Origin: Bacillus sp. JCM 19041
GTDB taxonomy: Bacteria > Bacillota > Bacilli > Bacillales > Bacillaceae_D
NCBI GenBank assembly: GCA_001310375.1
Contig: BAXC01000041.1
Coordinates: forward strand, 1-38,334
Length of the DNA: 38,334 nt
Direction of reading: 5' to 3'
Below are positions 25,406 to 34,422 of this stretch, piece after piece; within the stretch, counting starts at the first letter, position 1, and the number at the start of each line of letters is the position of its first letter. Position numbers and translations under genes: made by a program. The notes beneath the pieces were generated by a model. That model was not told the origin of the DNA and made no database searches. It was given only the letters and a program-made list of their open reading frames with translations.

Positions 25406-26391
25406 ATGTCTAAGCGAATTGAATCAAAGGAAAAACGAAATCGATCGGGTACCACTGTAGTAAAAGAATATGTGGAGATTAACGCTGTGAAGCAAGGGCT
25501 CATTATTGAAAAAACAGATGATGCTCTTCCTGTCTTACTCGTCTTGCATGGAGGTCCTGGTTATCCTCTTTATCCCATTATGAATGCGAATAAGGTGGGA
25601 CTTCATCAGTTATTTACGGTTTGTTATTGGGATCAAAGGGGTACAGGCATGTCTTATTTGGCAGATGAAAATAGAAGTAGCTTAACCGTCGAACAGCTGA
25701 TTAGTGATACGGTTGAAGTGAGTGGCTATGTAGCGGATAAGTTTTCGAAAGAAAAAATCTATTTAATGGGACACTCATGGGGGACGTTTTTAGGGAGTTT
25801 AACAGCAAGTGCTCACCCTGATTTGTATCATGCTTATCTTGGTGTTGGTCACGTAGGTTCGGCTAAAGAGACAGAAAAAGAAACCTATCAATTTATCCTA
25901 AATCAAGCGAAAGAAACGGGAAATCAGAAGTGGATCTCCGAGATTGAAAAAGTAGAATTTGATGATCAGTATTATAAAAAACAAGAATACAACGTCATTA
26001 GAGAAAAATATACAAATAAGTTTGGCGGGGGGTTTTTGCGTAAAGGATATTCACATTATCAAGGATTAAAAGATGTGTTTACAACGAGGTTCTATACGTT
26101 AAAAGAACGAGCCAATGTCTTTAGAGGGAGCTTTGCATCTTATCAAGCATTAGGTGAAGTTTTAGCCACAACGGATTTAGTGAATGAAGTAAAGGAATTC
26201 GCGATTCCCGTATATATCTTCCAGGGGAAACATGATCGACTTACATCACACCGTCAAGCTCTTCGATTTTATAATGAAATCAAGGCACCTAAGAAAAACT
26301 TTTTTACATTTGAACATTCTCGCACGCACCATTTATTGAAGAGAAGGAAGTTTTCTTCTCTCTGTTAAGAAAAGAAGTGCTTGGAGGGTGA
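25406..26391 (+). pseudogene. alpha/beta hydrolase (prolyl iminopeptidase-like), frameshift near the C-terminus
   Basis: A 328-residue serine hydrolase. The oxyanion segment LVLHGGPGYP, then YWDQRGTGMS, the nucleophile elbow LMGHSWGTFLG (Ser), the acid in FQGKHDRLTS and the histidine near FEHS fit the prolyl aminopeptidase branch. The frame breaks near 26325. The next frame gives PFIEEKEVFFSLLRKEVLGG and ends at 26391, restoring the normal C-terminal helix. ATG 25406 follows ACGGGGGGATATAT. It could cleave N-terminal proline or act on esters or lactones; sequence does not decide. Confidence 0.8.
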
Positions 26392-26520
26392 GGAGAAGTT
26401 TCATTGATAAGCTAGTCAACGAATGAGTGCGCTTGCTTCTATAGCGTCTCTTTTTTATTTTTTGAGTAGAAAAGGATATTAAGAATTCATATAAACATTC
26501 TGTGAAAAGGGGGCAATTCA

Positions 26521-26706
26521 ATGAGTCAAGGCATTGTACATAAAAAAGTGCGAGAAACAGGTGTAACTGAAAAGGATTATGAAGTAATCATCCCTCAAGG
26601 AAGAATTGGTAGTTCAGACGAGGTAGCAAACACTGCTCTGTGGCTTTGTTCTGATCAGTCATCTTATATCATATCGATTGACGGGGGATTAACAGCAAAA
26701 GGCTGA
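26521..26706 (+). pseudogene. short-chain dehydrogenase C-terminal remnant
   Basis: The end of a classical SDR: IPQGRIGSSDEVANTALWLC, then SDQSSYI and IDGGLTAKG, the conserved last strand and helix. The Rossmann loop and the catalytic YxxxK are absent, and several residues are missing within the usual SYITG-x-x-x-x-VDGG stretch. ATG 26521 follows AAGGGGGCAATTCA, but no complete enzyme can be made. It is a leftover of a deleted gene. Confidence 0.7.
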
Positions 26707-26790
26707 GGTGCGTGCAATTATCAAATCCATTAATTTTAGCAAGTTACTTTGAGAACCGAACCCTACCAACTAGCAGAAAAAACAGTAATG

Positions 26791-26824
26791 AGGCGCAATC
26801 CTATATACGAGGATTAGCGCCTTT
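26791..26824 (+). terminator. rho-independent terminator
   Basis: AGGCGC-a-ATCCT pairs with AGGAT-ta-GCGCCT, then TTT. Confidence 0.6.
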
Positions 26825-26894
26825 ACTCATGCAATCGACGGTGAAACGACTGTTCTAATTATAGTAGCTGATCCTAATTTCCTGCTAACGTAGT

Positions 26895-26924
26895 TTGACA
26901 GTGTCCCGCTATGAATTTTATAAT
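26895..26924 (+). promoter_or_regulatory. sigma-A promoter of the GNAT-TetR pair
   Basis: TTGACA (near 26895), an 18-base spacer and TATAAT (near 26919-26924), about 43 bases before ATG 26967. Confidence 0.6.
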
Positions 26925-26966
26925 GAAAATATATTCATTCATTAAAAAGTGTTAGGAGAATCATAT

Positions 26967-27580
26967 ATGAAACCTGGAGTTCATACGTCTACAATTACAA
27001 AAGCGGATAAAACAGATTTAGATGTAAGGAAGCAAATGTCTGAAATTTTTGCAGAAGGCTTCACACAATGGCTGGGTTATTTTTCGAAAGATGAATTGAT
27101 CATTGCAAAAGCATTTGCGCATATGTTTGTTTTAGACCAATTTTATGTTGCGATCATAAATGATAAAGTGGCTGGAATAGCAGCATGCACAGATGGGAAA
27201 ACGTCATCGGTACGATTAAATAAAAAAGAGTTGAGAGAGCATTTAGGCTCCTTAAGGGAAGCATGGCAGGGATTTTTTTAAAGAAGGAATTCGAATCCCC
27301 TTATGAAAATTTTCCTGCTAACACTGGATCGATTGAGTTTGTTGGTACAGCTCCTGAATTCAGAGGACAGGGTGTCGCATCGCATATTATCAAACATATC
27401 ATTGAACATACGCCGTACAACGATTACGTCATTGAAGAGGTTGCGGATACCAATATCCCAGCAATGAAATTATATGAAAAGCTGGGTTTTGAAGAATACA
27501 AAAGAAAACCGCTTTCGAAAACGATGGCTAAGAAAAATGGAATTAACCATTTCTTGTCGTTAAAATATGTGAAAAAATAA
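26967..27580 (+). pseudogene. GNAT family N-acetyltransferase, frameshift at a T7 run
   Basis: A GNAT of about 204 residues, related to the decayed copy at 10863. It reads DVRKQMSEIFAEGFTQWLGY, FYVAIINDKVAGIAACTDGK, then a break at T7 (27274-27280), then IEFVGTAPEFRGQGVASHII (motif A) and DTNIPAMKLYEKLGFEEYKR (motif B). ATG 26967 follows TTAGGAGA. A TetR regulator gene follows after about 45 bases, so the two are probably co-transcribed and auto-controlled. The homopolymer break suggests a read error. Confidence 0.8.
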
Positions 27581-27625
27581 GAAGCATTTCTTTAAAATGG
27601 AAAGTGCGGAATGGAGGGAGATTCA

Positions 27626-28223
27626 TTGCCTAGAACAAAAGAACAATATGAGGCGATGAGAACAGCGAGTAGAAACAAGATACATTCTGCTGCGATTAAA
27701 CTATTTGCCATAAAAGGTTTAGCTGGAACGAATGTTCAAGATATTGCAGATCTTGCAGGAATAAGTATCGGGCTTATGTACCGTCATTATAAAACGAAAG
27801 ATGACTTATTTAATGAACTTGTATCTTATGCTGCAATAGGATTAGAAACAATTGTTGAAAAGTTTAAAGGCGATTCGTCTCCCGCCGAAGTAATGGAACA
27901 ATTTGCGGTAGACATCTTAAATGATCTAAAAAAAGACGATGAATTTGCCAGATTTCTTATGATTATGAATCAAGCCTCCACGATGGAGAATCCTTCATCA
28001 CATGTTCAAAACTTAACTAAACAAAGTGAAGAATGGTAGAACAAACGGTCATTTTAATTAAGAAAGGACAAGCACTTGGGCAATTTAACCAAGGTGATGC
28101 TTCAGAAATGGCGCTTTATTTTTTCGCTTCGATACAAGGTTTGACTACTGCCAAACTAACGATGAATGATCGCTTTATTACGCCAAGTCCCAAATTGTGT
28201 TGGCATTTTTAATGAGGAATTAA
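27626..28223 (+). pseudogene. TetR family regulator, two frameshifts
   Basis: A TetR repressor of about 199 residues. The DNA-binding domain is intact: NKIHSAAIKLFAIKGLAGTN, VQDIADLAGISIGLMYRHYK and TKDDLFNELV. After a break near 28031 the ligand domain continues MVEQTVILIKKGQALGQFNQ and MALYFFASIQGLTTAKLTMN. A second break near 28190 gives IVLAFLMRN to TAA 28223. The start is TTG 27626 (MPRTKEQYEAMR), seven bases after GGAGGGAG. It probably controls itself and the GNAT upstream. Confidence 0.8.
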
Positions 28224-28254
28224 GCATTTGCATGAATGGATTTATCCCCCTCAA

Positions 28255-28288
28255 AATAAGAATCAATTCTAATGGAGTGATTCTTATT
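28255..28288 (+). terminator. terminator-like hairpin
   Basis: AATAAGAATCA pairs perfectly with TGATTCTTATT around 12 bases. It follows the TetR gene. Confidence 0.55.
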
Positions 28289-28367
28289 TAGGTTGGATGA
28301 TCGTCATCTAATTCCAACTGGTAATGGGTTTGGCTTGATTGAAAGGAAATAGTAGGGTGACACGAGA

Positions 28368-28402
28368 AATAGCCCTTGCAGAGGGCAAGGGCTATTCGTT
28401 TT
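28368..28402. terminator. terminator of the CAP-domain gene
   Basis: AATAGCCCTTGC pairs perfectly with GCAAGGGCTATT around AGAGG, directly after the CAP gene stop on the minus strand. TTTT lies on the plus side. Confidence 0.65.
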
Positions 28403-29496
28403 AACCGGTATAAAACTTCTCGGTGTAAAAGGGTTGTGCATCATCGTTAAAGTCAACGCCAACGCCTAAGTTTCTGAAGTCTTCATGGAGGATACTTTCT
28501 CTGTGACCTAATGAGTTCATTAGCCCTTCATGAGCGAAGATACTGCTCGACTGACCATACGCTAGATTTTCGCCAGCTGTTGTGAAGCGGATATTGTCTT
28601 CTTGTAGGCGGTCAAAAGGAGACTGCCCGTCCAAGTTGGTATGGTTAAAATAGTTGTTATCGGCCATGTCTGTGCTATGTTTTCTAGCTGTTTCTCGGAC
28701 ATCTTCATCCCATTCTAAAACAGGTAACTTGTGTTGGACGCGCGCGGCATTGGTTAAATCAAATAGTTGATATTCAAAGCCTTCTTTTAATTCTTGACTT
28801 GGCTCCGTATACAGAGTGTTTTTGCTTTGTTCGAGATCCCCGTCAATGATTTGAATCGCAGTAACCGTTGTATCTTGGTGTTCGTCGTAAAAGACAGTCA
28901 CATAACTATCGTCTATATGAAATAAGTCATGCTCTTGATCTTCATTCACTTGATAAGAAGTAAGGCCTTTTCTAATCGCGCTAGCTGGTTCTCCTAGTTG
29001 ATCACGAACGTGTTGTTGATCACTTCCATGCGTGATCTCTGTTGGAGAGGCAATGAGATCTTGATTCGTATAGAGCCTTTAACTATGTTTTCGTCATCAT
29101 AGGCGACCATAACGAAATGGTGGTAGTCTTCGTGGTACGTAACCCAATCGACATTGTATTCGTTCTCTGAACTACGCATTTCCTCGCCAAGTTCTTCTTC
29201 TACGGATTCTCTTGAATCACCTAATTCGATGCTATGAATGGAGAACAGTTGCTCATCGGGTTCCGTTAATGAAGGCGGTTCGACCTCGGTCCATTCGTTT
29301 GCGTCATTACGAATGAAGTCTCCAAATAAAGAATCAAGGAAATCGTCAAATGAATTAAATGACAGCTCTGTCGAATCACTCCACGAACGGATGGAATCAA
29401 CGGAAGAGGCAACTGCATTTTTAGCTGGATCGACCATGCTTCTCTTGTGCTATATGCAATAATTGCGATAACCGCAAAAATGAGTAATCGTTTCAA
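28401..29496 (-). pseudogene. CAP-domain secreted protein (YlbC-like), two frameshifts
   Basis: An approximately 365-residue exported protein. The start is TTG 29496, after AGAGGTGAGCAC, with membrane/signal segment LLIFAVIAIIAY. A break near 29442 leads to a CAP-associated N-terminal domain (LFSIHSIELGDSRESVEEEL, YNVDWVTYHEDYHHFVMVAY). A break near 29076 leads to YTNQDLIASPTEITHGSDQQ and then the CAP/SCP domain (FDLTNAARVQHKLPVLEWDE, HSTDMADNNYFNHTNLDG, AGENLAYG, HRESILHEDFRNLGVGV). The two-domain order matches Bacillus YlbC. The function of bacterial CAP proteins is unsettled. Confidence 0.8.
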
Positions 29497-29721
29497 GTGC
29501 TCACCTCTTTTATGAAAAAGTACAATTATTGTTTCGGACAGAAAACTTTACTAGTATAAGTCTTGCCTATCATTATACGTATCTATAGAGTGTCGAAGTC
29601 AAATAAAGGCATGTAGAAAATGATGGGAAACTGCGTTTTTTATAAAGAAAATGCTAGTAGCGTGTGGTTATGAACCTCTTATTACTATTGACGTATTCTG
29701 GGGAGGGCAAACGTGAAGTGG
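29497..29721. other. intergenic region upstream of the CAP gene
   Basis: It should hold the CAP gene promoter on the minus strand. No gene is seen. Confidence 0.35.
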
Positions 29722-29759
29722 AAAAGACCTACATCCCTTTTTGAGAGGACGCAGGTCTT
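29722..29759 (-). terminator. terminator of the NAD(P)-binding gene
   Basis: On the minus strand AAGACCT pairs with AGGTCTT, with partly paired sequence between, then TTTT. Confidence 0.55.
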
Positions 29760-29764
29760 ATTTG

Positions 29765-31213
29765 TTATAAGCGGGAATTTAAAAGTGAGTTGATTTGATC
29801 CTTTTCATTCGTAAGACGAAGCAAATGTTTCTTGAATAAATACATGACCAAAATATGCACTTTTGCTTGAGTGAGTGTATAGATAAGCCACGGGAGAGAG
29901 GGGCGATATTCGTGAATTGCGATTAAACATTCTTGTGAGTTAGGGATTTGCCTGAATTCTAAACGACTTCTGTTAGGTTCCTCATTTAATTTTATAAGCA
30001 AGCCACCAGTAATATAGTAGAGTGATCGCTGATTGGTGCTTCTTTCTTTCGAATACGTTAGTTCAAGCATTGGCTTACCAAGAAGGTAAATACGCGCATT
30101 GTAATCAGAGTCGGTCGTCGTTTTAATGAGTGGGTGCCCAATAACAGAAAGCCATTTCGTATAATAATCGGCTACCCATTTTGCATCTTTTCCGTCTGGA
30201 AGCAAAACGCGTTGTACAGATCTGACATCAGAAATAGCTGGAATAGATACTGTTTTATCTCTTTTTGACTTAGATCTAGACGCGTCTTGTTCAAGGGCAG
30301 ACTTTGCAGCTTCTTTAAATGAAATCTGACCATAACTTAATTCATCGTCCATTTGTTCTGGATTCGCAACCATTGGATGAACGAGGCTTTCAATTAGCGG
30401 GTAGACCATTTCTTTTGGTGTTCCTGTTGTGACACTAACCCAAAGCCGAGATAAATTCACGGTCATAAAAGGAACATTAACAAGCCTACGTTTCTTGCCC
30501 ATGACTTCGGCTGTATCAATTATCATTTCGCGATATGTCATAACATCAGGTCCGCCAACGTCAATCGTTTCCCCAGATAAACGTTTACTGCCAATGCTCC
30601 CTTTTAAGGTATGGAGTACATCGGCTAATGCGATTGGATGCGTTTTCTGCCTAGTCCATTTCGGTAAGAGCATCATCGGTAAGCGTTTAACGAGCTTCTT
30701 AATAATAGGAAACGAAGAGCCTTTGGGTCCTACAATGAGACCTGCGCGTACAGTCGTTACAGGAACACCGTAAGCACCTAATACAGCCTCCGCTTCTTTA
30801 CGACTTTTTAAATGCCTAGAGAGTTCTTCTGTATCGTTTGGCATGATGCCACTTAAATAAATAATTTGCTTTACACCATTTTTCTTCGCTGCTTGGGCAA
30901 AGTTATCAGCGAGAATTAAATCCATGTCCTCAAACCTTGCCTGAGTCAGTTTAGCGGAAGGCATCATGGAATGAACTAAATACACAGCATAATCGGCACC
31001 TTCAAGGCCTTTTTCTGCATCTGCCAATGAGAATAAGTCAGCTGAGCGCCACGTGACGTTTTCCGTATTTTCTTGTTGGTCGCCATTACGTGATAATGCA
31101 ATAACATTCGCTTGTTTTTGTAGTTTCTTTAAGAGATTATTGCCGATATAACCGGTGGCTCCGGTAAGGGCAATCGTAGGTTTATTATCATTCGTTGAAT
31201 CAGGTAGATTCAT
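29765..31213 (-). CDS. NAD(P)-binding atypical SDR with C-terminal DUF2867-like domain
   Basis: A 482-residue intact protein. The N-terminus carries the atypical short-chain dehydrogenase loop ALTGATGYIGNNLLKKL (G-x-x-G-x-x-G, about residues 16-24), then DYAVYLVHSMMPSAK and IIYLSGIMPN. The region 50-300 resembles NmrA/YwnB-like nucleotide-sugar epimerase folds (DVGGPDVMTYREMI). The C-terminal 150 residues (ISDVRSVQRVLLPDGKDAKW, YNARIYLLGKPMLELTYSKE) resemble the DUF2867 domain. ATG 31213 follows TAGGAGTGGAAAT. The substrate is unknown. It is one of the few long genes here with no break. Confidence 0.85.
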   Translation of the reverse strand: MNLPDSTNDNKPTIALTGATGYIGNNLLKKLQKQANVIALSRNGDQQENTENVTWRSADLFSLADAEKGLEGADYAVYLVHSMMPSAKLTQARFEDMDLILADNFAQAAKKNGVKQIIYLSGIMPNDTEELSRHLKSRKEAEAVLGAYGVPVTTVRAGLIVGPKGSSFPIIKKLVKRLPMMLLPKWTRQKTHPIALADVLHTLKGSIGSKRLSGETIDVGGPDVMTYREMIIDTAEVMGKKRRLVNVPFMTVNLSRLWVSVTTGTPKEMVYPLIESLVHPMVANPEQMDDELSYGQISFKEAAKSALEQDASRSKSKRDKTVSIPAISDVRSVQRVLLPDGKDAKWVADYYTKWLSVIGHPLIKTTTDSDYNARIYLLGKPMLELTYSKERSTNQRSLYYITGGLLIKLNEEPNRSRLEFRQIPNSQECLIAIHEYRPSLPWLIYTLTQAKVHILVMYLFKKHLLRLTNEKDQINSLLNSRL

Positions 31214-31302
31214 ATTTCCACTCCTACATCATGTATTTACTCATTCATACCTAAAAAGAAACAAGGCATAACAAGAGTGTAGGAGAACAATTTTCCATCT
31301 CA

Positions 31303-31342
31303 AAACTCCGCATTACGCACTAAATCTCCGCATTTTCGATGA
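31303..31342. repeat. two units of the phased AATCTCC repeat
   Basis: AAACTCCGCATT at 31303 and AATCTCCGCATT at 31323, 20 bases apart, match the repeat near 17.5 kb. They lie between two minus-strand genes. Confidence 0.6.
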
Positions 31343-31350
31343 AAAATTGG

Positions 31351-32136
31351 TCAATTATCTTTTTTTCCTTCAAACCTACTAATAAGTTCATATGGTCTGG
31401 CTTTAAACGCTTCATACGGTAAATAGTTTGCATCCATTGCATCAAGGGCTCTACTTCTAAACTGTTCTCTTGTAATAAACCGATGGATATTCTCATGATT
31501 TAGTTTAGTGAAAATAACTTCTGACGTTTCGTTTTCGGCGGGTCTTTGTTCACCTGATACGTATTCCCCTCTAAAGACCACACACGTTACGCCACTTGTG
31601 ACATTTTGGTAAATTCCAGTAATGCCGATTAATTGAATCTCAACCCCTGTTTCTTCCATTATCTCACGGTGAATGGCTTCTTCGATTGTCTCGTCTACTT
31701 CCACTTGTCCGCCTGGCATTTCCATCGTATCTGAACGATGAAAATTGCGAACGAGTAATACGTCACCTTCTGTATTTGTTATGTACCCACTAACGGACAT
31801 GGTATGTTTAGGAGGGTGATAGGTAGAGGGATCAGGAGCGGTTGTTGTTAAGAAGTCCTGATGGCTTTCAATATAAATTTCTCCTAATTCTTTCCGTTTT
31901 TCTTCTGCTCGTTTAAATCGTTCACTATTTTTTATTTGCTGTTCAATTTGATGATATTGTTCCATACTACTATATTCCCAAATGGCTAGAATTTCATCTT
32001 TGTTTTCATTGACCCATCGACCGATTAATCTTGCGCCGTGTTGGATTTGATTCGGATATAAATAGGTGTGAAAGAAATGATTAAAATCATCTAGTTTTTC
32101 TGGTTTTATTTTATACGTTTTTCTTCTATAGATCAT
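31351..32136 (-). CDS. NIPSNAP-like domain fused to a NUDIX hydrolase
   Basis: A 261-residue protein in two parts. Residues 1-100 (YRRKTYKIKPEKLDDFNHFF, LIGRWVNENKDEILAIWEYS, SERFKRAEEKRKEL) look like a NIPSNAP/dimeric alpha-beta-barrel domain. Residues 110-250 are a NUDIX hydrolase with the full box: G-x5-E-x7-R-E-x-x-E-E-x-G, seen as PGGQVEVDETIEE followed by AIHREIMEETGVEI. NUDIX enzymes split nucleoside diphosphates linked to another group. ATG 32136 follows AAAGGGGGATTAAATA. The fusion is unusual but there is no frame break between the parts. Confidence 0.85.
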   Translation of the reverse strand: MIYRRKTYKIKPEKLDDFNHFFHTYLYPNQIQHGARLIGRWVNENKDEILAIWEYSSMEQYHQIEQQIKNSERFKRAEEKRKELGEIYIESHQDFLTTTAPDPSTYHPPKHTMSVSGYITNTEGDVLLVRNFHRSDTMEMPGGQVEVDETIEEAIHREIMEETGVEIQLIGITGIYQNVTSGVTCVVFRGEYVSGEQRPAENETSEVIFTKLNHENIHRFITREQFRSRALDAMDANYLPYEAFKARPYELISRFEGKKDN

Positions 32137-32196
32137 TATTTAATCCCCCTTTCCTACTAATTCTAGTAACGGTAAAAAGATCCCTGGTCGTACATG

Positions 32197-32223
32197 AAAA
32201 AAAGGCGCGTCCAATAACGCGCC
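32197..32223 (-). terminator. terminator of the TraB/GumN gene
   Basis: On the minus strand GGCGCGT pairs with ACGCGCC around six bases, then T7. Confidence 0.85.
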
Positions 32224-32240
32224 TACACTAGAATGTGAAT

Positions 32241-33230
32241 TTAATAAACTTGAGTGACTTCATAGCCTTTTTCTTCAAGTTCAGTTGGGATACTCGGATC
32301 AATTGCTACGTGAGCGGTTCCGACAAAGACGAAATAAGTTTGCCCGCTGTCTTCTTGTAGAATCTCATCGAGCTTATTTGCCATCTCGATGTTTCGGTTG
32401 TCGTTCATCTCAACCCAATATTCTTCATTCACACCGGCTTCTTCAAGGTCCGTGGTCATCTCTTGAATGGCATCCATATCTCCATCGAGCCAACCTTGTG
32501 CAAGTGCTTCTAGTTCAGCAGGTGAGTCCTCAAAATGTTTAACTGCATTTTCTAGTGTCTGTACTTGAGTTTCCAATGAGAAATTAGAAAGCATGTCAAA
32601 TTGCTGCTCGGCACTTTCTAAATCAATGATTTCTTTTCCGTCCTCTACTGCTCTTTCAAGGAAATAGAGATCGACAGCTTGTTGTGAATCTACATTGCTT
32701 TCGGCAGTTGCGAGCTCGAGCAGAAGGGTTTCCACATACCATGGCTCAAAGGTATTAATCATTTGAATGTTAATGCCATTTGATTCCAAAATGGACGCAA
32801 GCTCCTCGTACGCTTCTTCTGAAAGGACCTCATCTAGCGTTGTGTCATCATCAAACGTCGCCATGTCCAATATTTCTTCTTCGGAAATTTCAAAATCAAG
32901 CAAATTAAATTCTGGTAAAACAACATCGGCGCTTTCAAATGCTTCCTCAATCGCTGGATCAAGTGGATAGAAATCGTCATTCCCTAAATGGACCGTCCCT
33001 TGCAAATACATTTCCGTATCGCCGTGCTCAACTTTCCATAAGAATCCACCGTTGCCTTCACCACTTGCAGCGTCTTCATCCGATTCATCTGTTGCGCCTT
33101 CTTCATTGTCTACAGATTCCTCTTGGCCGTTGTTTTCCTCTGGTTCTTCTTGGTTGTCATCCTCGGTGTTACACGCCACTAGTAGTCCGGCAAGTAAAAG
33201 AGGGGATAACGACAAGGTGATCTTTTTCAT
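32241..33230 (-). CDS. TraB/GumN family lipoprotein
   Basis: A 329-residue lipoprotein with lipobox LVAC and an extremely acidic linker (residues 22-60). The TraB/GumN domain follows, with both signature motifs: YLQGTVHLGN (G-T-x-H, about residue 77) and FVGTAHVAIDPSIP near the end (G-x-x-H), plus the conserved acidic DVVLPEFNL. Relatives of this fold are metalloproteases of the Tiki type or substrate-binding pheromone-shutdown proteins. ATG 33230 is seven bases after AGGAGGA, whereas ATG 33236 is one base from it. It has its own terminator. Confidence 0.85.
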   Translation of the reverse strand: MKKITLSLSPLLLAGLLVACNTEDDNQEEPEENNGQEESVDNEEGATDESDEDAASGEGNGGFLWKVEHGDTEMYLQGTVHLGNDDFYPLDPAIEEAFESADVVLPEFNLLDFEISEEEILDMATFDDDTTLDEVLSEEAYEELASILESNGINIQMINTFEPWYVETLLLELATAESNVDSQQAVDLYFLERAVEDGKEIIDLESAEQQFDMLSNFSLETQVQTLENAVKHFEDSPAELEALAQGWLDGDMDAIQEMTTDLEEAGVNEEYWVEMNDNRNIEMANKLDEILQEDSGQTYFVFVGTAHVAIDPSIPTELEEKGYEVTQVY

Positions 33231-33324
33231 AGCCATTCCTCCTGATGTATATTTTCTTAATTATCGTACTATGTATTTAACTTTGCCGTAAAGCGATAGC
33301 AAAATGAGTGATTGAATGATGAGA

Positions 33325-33714
33325 TTACTGATACCTTCTTGAAACAATAAATTGGACTAATGGTAATAAAACCATAGCTATTCCTAAAATCACTACTAAA
33401 AGAAGATTATAAGTGCCGTTCATTGAGTAATCTATGAAAACAGCGATAAGTAAGACAATGACTAAAATATAATAGCTAATCTTCGAACTTTGTTCTGAAA
33501 TTTTTATGCCTAACTCTTCATTTTGTAAGATCCCATCCTTTTCTTTCTCGCCACCCCAAGTGATAGCAGGAAAGAACAGCATGAGTAAGATGCTAATTGT
33601 ACTGATTTCACCAAATCCAACTTCATGTCCAGTCATGATTTTGTAAATCGTAAAACCAACCACAACTAAAATCGCTAAACCGATAATAAGCCCGCCCATT
33701 AATCTCGTATTCAT
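33325..33714 (-). CDS. small membrane protein paired with XRE regulator
   Basis: A 129-residue protein with four likely membrane helices (about 4-26, 38-54, 80-97 and 102-122) and a charged loop GGEKEKDGILQNEELG between the second and third. ATG 33714 follows GAAAGGGGAAACAA. A longer reading from 33735 would cover that ribosome site. It lies 23 bases after the XRE gene and must be co-transcribed. XRE plus a four-helix protein is a common Bacillus two-gene unit, but its function is not known. Confidence 0.7.
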   Translation of the reverse strand: MNTRLMGGLIIGLAILVVVGFTIYKIMTGHEVGFGEISTISILLMLFFPAITWGGEKEKDGILQNEELGIKISEQSSKISYYILVIVLLIAVFIDYSMNGTYNLLLVVILGIAMVLLPLVQFIVSRRYQ

Positions 33715-33737
33715 TTGTTTCCCCTTTCTTTTCATTT

Positions 33738-33944
33738 TTAAGATTTAGCTTTCCGTTGAGGTTTAAATACTTCTTCCATGGATGTTTGTAAGTGAAAGGC
33801 AAGATCAAAAGCTAATTGAAGACTCGGATCATACTTTTCATTTTCAATTGCGTTTATTGTCTGTCTACTAACGTCACATAAATCTGCTAATTGACCTTGT
33901 GACAACCCTTTTTCTGTTCTGTATTGTTTTATATTATTTTTCAT
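33738..33944 (-). CDS. XRE family transcriptional regulator
   Basis: A 68-residue single-domain helix-turn-helix protein: NIKQYRTEKGLSQGQLADLC, DVSRQTINAIENEKYDPSLQ, LAFDLAFHLQTSMEEVFKP. ATG 33944 lies nine bases after GGTGGTG. An in-frame extension to 33980 would run into the operator and lacks a ribosome site. Similar proteins (YozG-like) repress themselves and an adjoining membrane gene. Two 16-base repeats bracket the promoter upstream. Confidence 0.85.
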   Translation of the reverse strand: MKNNIKQYRTEKGLSQGQLADLCDVSRQTINAIENEKYDPSLQLAFDLAFHLQTSMEEVFKPQRKAKS

Positions 33945-33972
33945 ACTACTGTCACCACCTATCGAAAGGCTA

Positions 33973-34034
33973 TCAAACATCTTTTACACTTTAATCATAA
34001 TAAATGCCACTTTGCCTGTCAAACATCTTTTACA
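33973..34034 (-). promoter_or_regulatory. XRE promoter bracketed by two 16-bp direct repeats
   Basis: The minus-strand promoter is TTGACA (34022-34017), 17 bases, TATGAT (33999-33994). TCAAACATCTTTTACA occurs at 33973-33988 (around the start point) and again at 34019-34034 (over the -35 box), 46 bases apart. They are good candidates for XRE binding. Confidence 0.75.
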
Positions 34035-34096
34035 TCTGATGTGTATTAGCTGCTAGATTTAAGTCTACGTTTTGATTATGAAGAGGATTACATAGC

Positions 34097-34146
34097 AGTT
34101 TGTCGAAAAAGTCCAGTGAAAACAAGACCGTTGACAAACTTTTTTC
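34097..34146 (+). terminator. terminator-like hairpin
   Basis: AGTTTGTC pairs with GACAAACT around 28 bases, then T6. No plus-strand gene ends here, so it may be a remnant. Confidence 0.45.
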
Positions 34147-34189
34147 TAATAAATGGATAGGCGATGCGTTTCCCGATTTGCCCGTACTC

Positions 34190-34305
34190 CCGGCATACAC
34201 TTCGCTTTCCGGGGGTGACAGATGAGCTCATAGCTACTCCGCAAGTCTCATCTTCGTCTTTCCTCCCGCTGGAGTCTACGTATATGTCGTCCGCTCCAAT
34301 TGAAA
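34190..34305. repeat. dispersed Bacillaceae-type intergenic repeat
   Basis: The block CTTCGCTTTCCGGGGG, CTCCGCAAGTCTC, TTTCCTCCCGCTGGAGTC and CGCTCCAATTG has the layout of a repeat I recall from intergenic regions of many Bacillus genomes. AGATGAG pairs with CTCATCT inside it, and GGGGG with CCTCCC outside. It carries no gene. Only one copy is in this window, so its repeat nature rests on memory. Confidence 0.5.
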
Positions 34306-34307
34306 CA

Positions 34308-34345
34308 ATAATACGTCTAAGATAAAAACTTCAGACGTATTTTGA
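34308..34345. promoter_or_regulatory. inverted repeat upstream of the DHFR-like gene
   Basis: AATACGTCT and AGACGTATT are perfect complements about 14 bases apart, followed by TTT. It could be a terminator or an operator, 78 bases before ATG 34423. Confidence 0.4.
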
Positions 34346-34422
34346 CTACGGTCTGACATAGAGCAATTGAGGAGAAAGGCAGGATATGTATATGTATTAC
34401 AATCATTGTAAGGGGGTAAATA

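Noticed and set aside
32767..33291. Plus-strand open frames rich in serine.
   Set aside because: They are the reverse of the acidic TraB/GumN lipoprotein, where GAA/GAT codons read as serine-rich on the other strand.
33945..33980. Twelve-residue extension of the XRE regulator.
   Set aside because: It has no ribosome site and would overlap the operator repeat at 33973.
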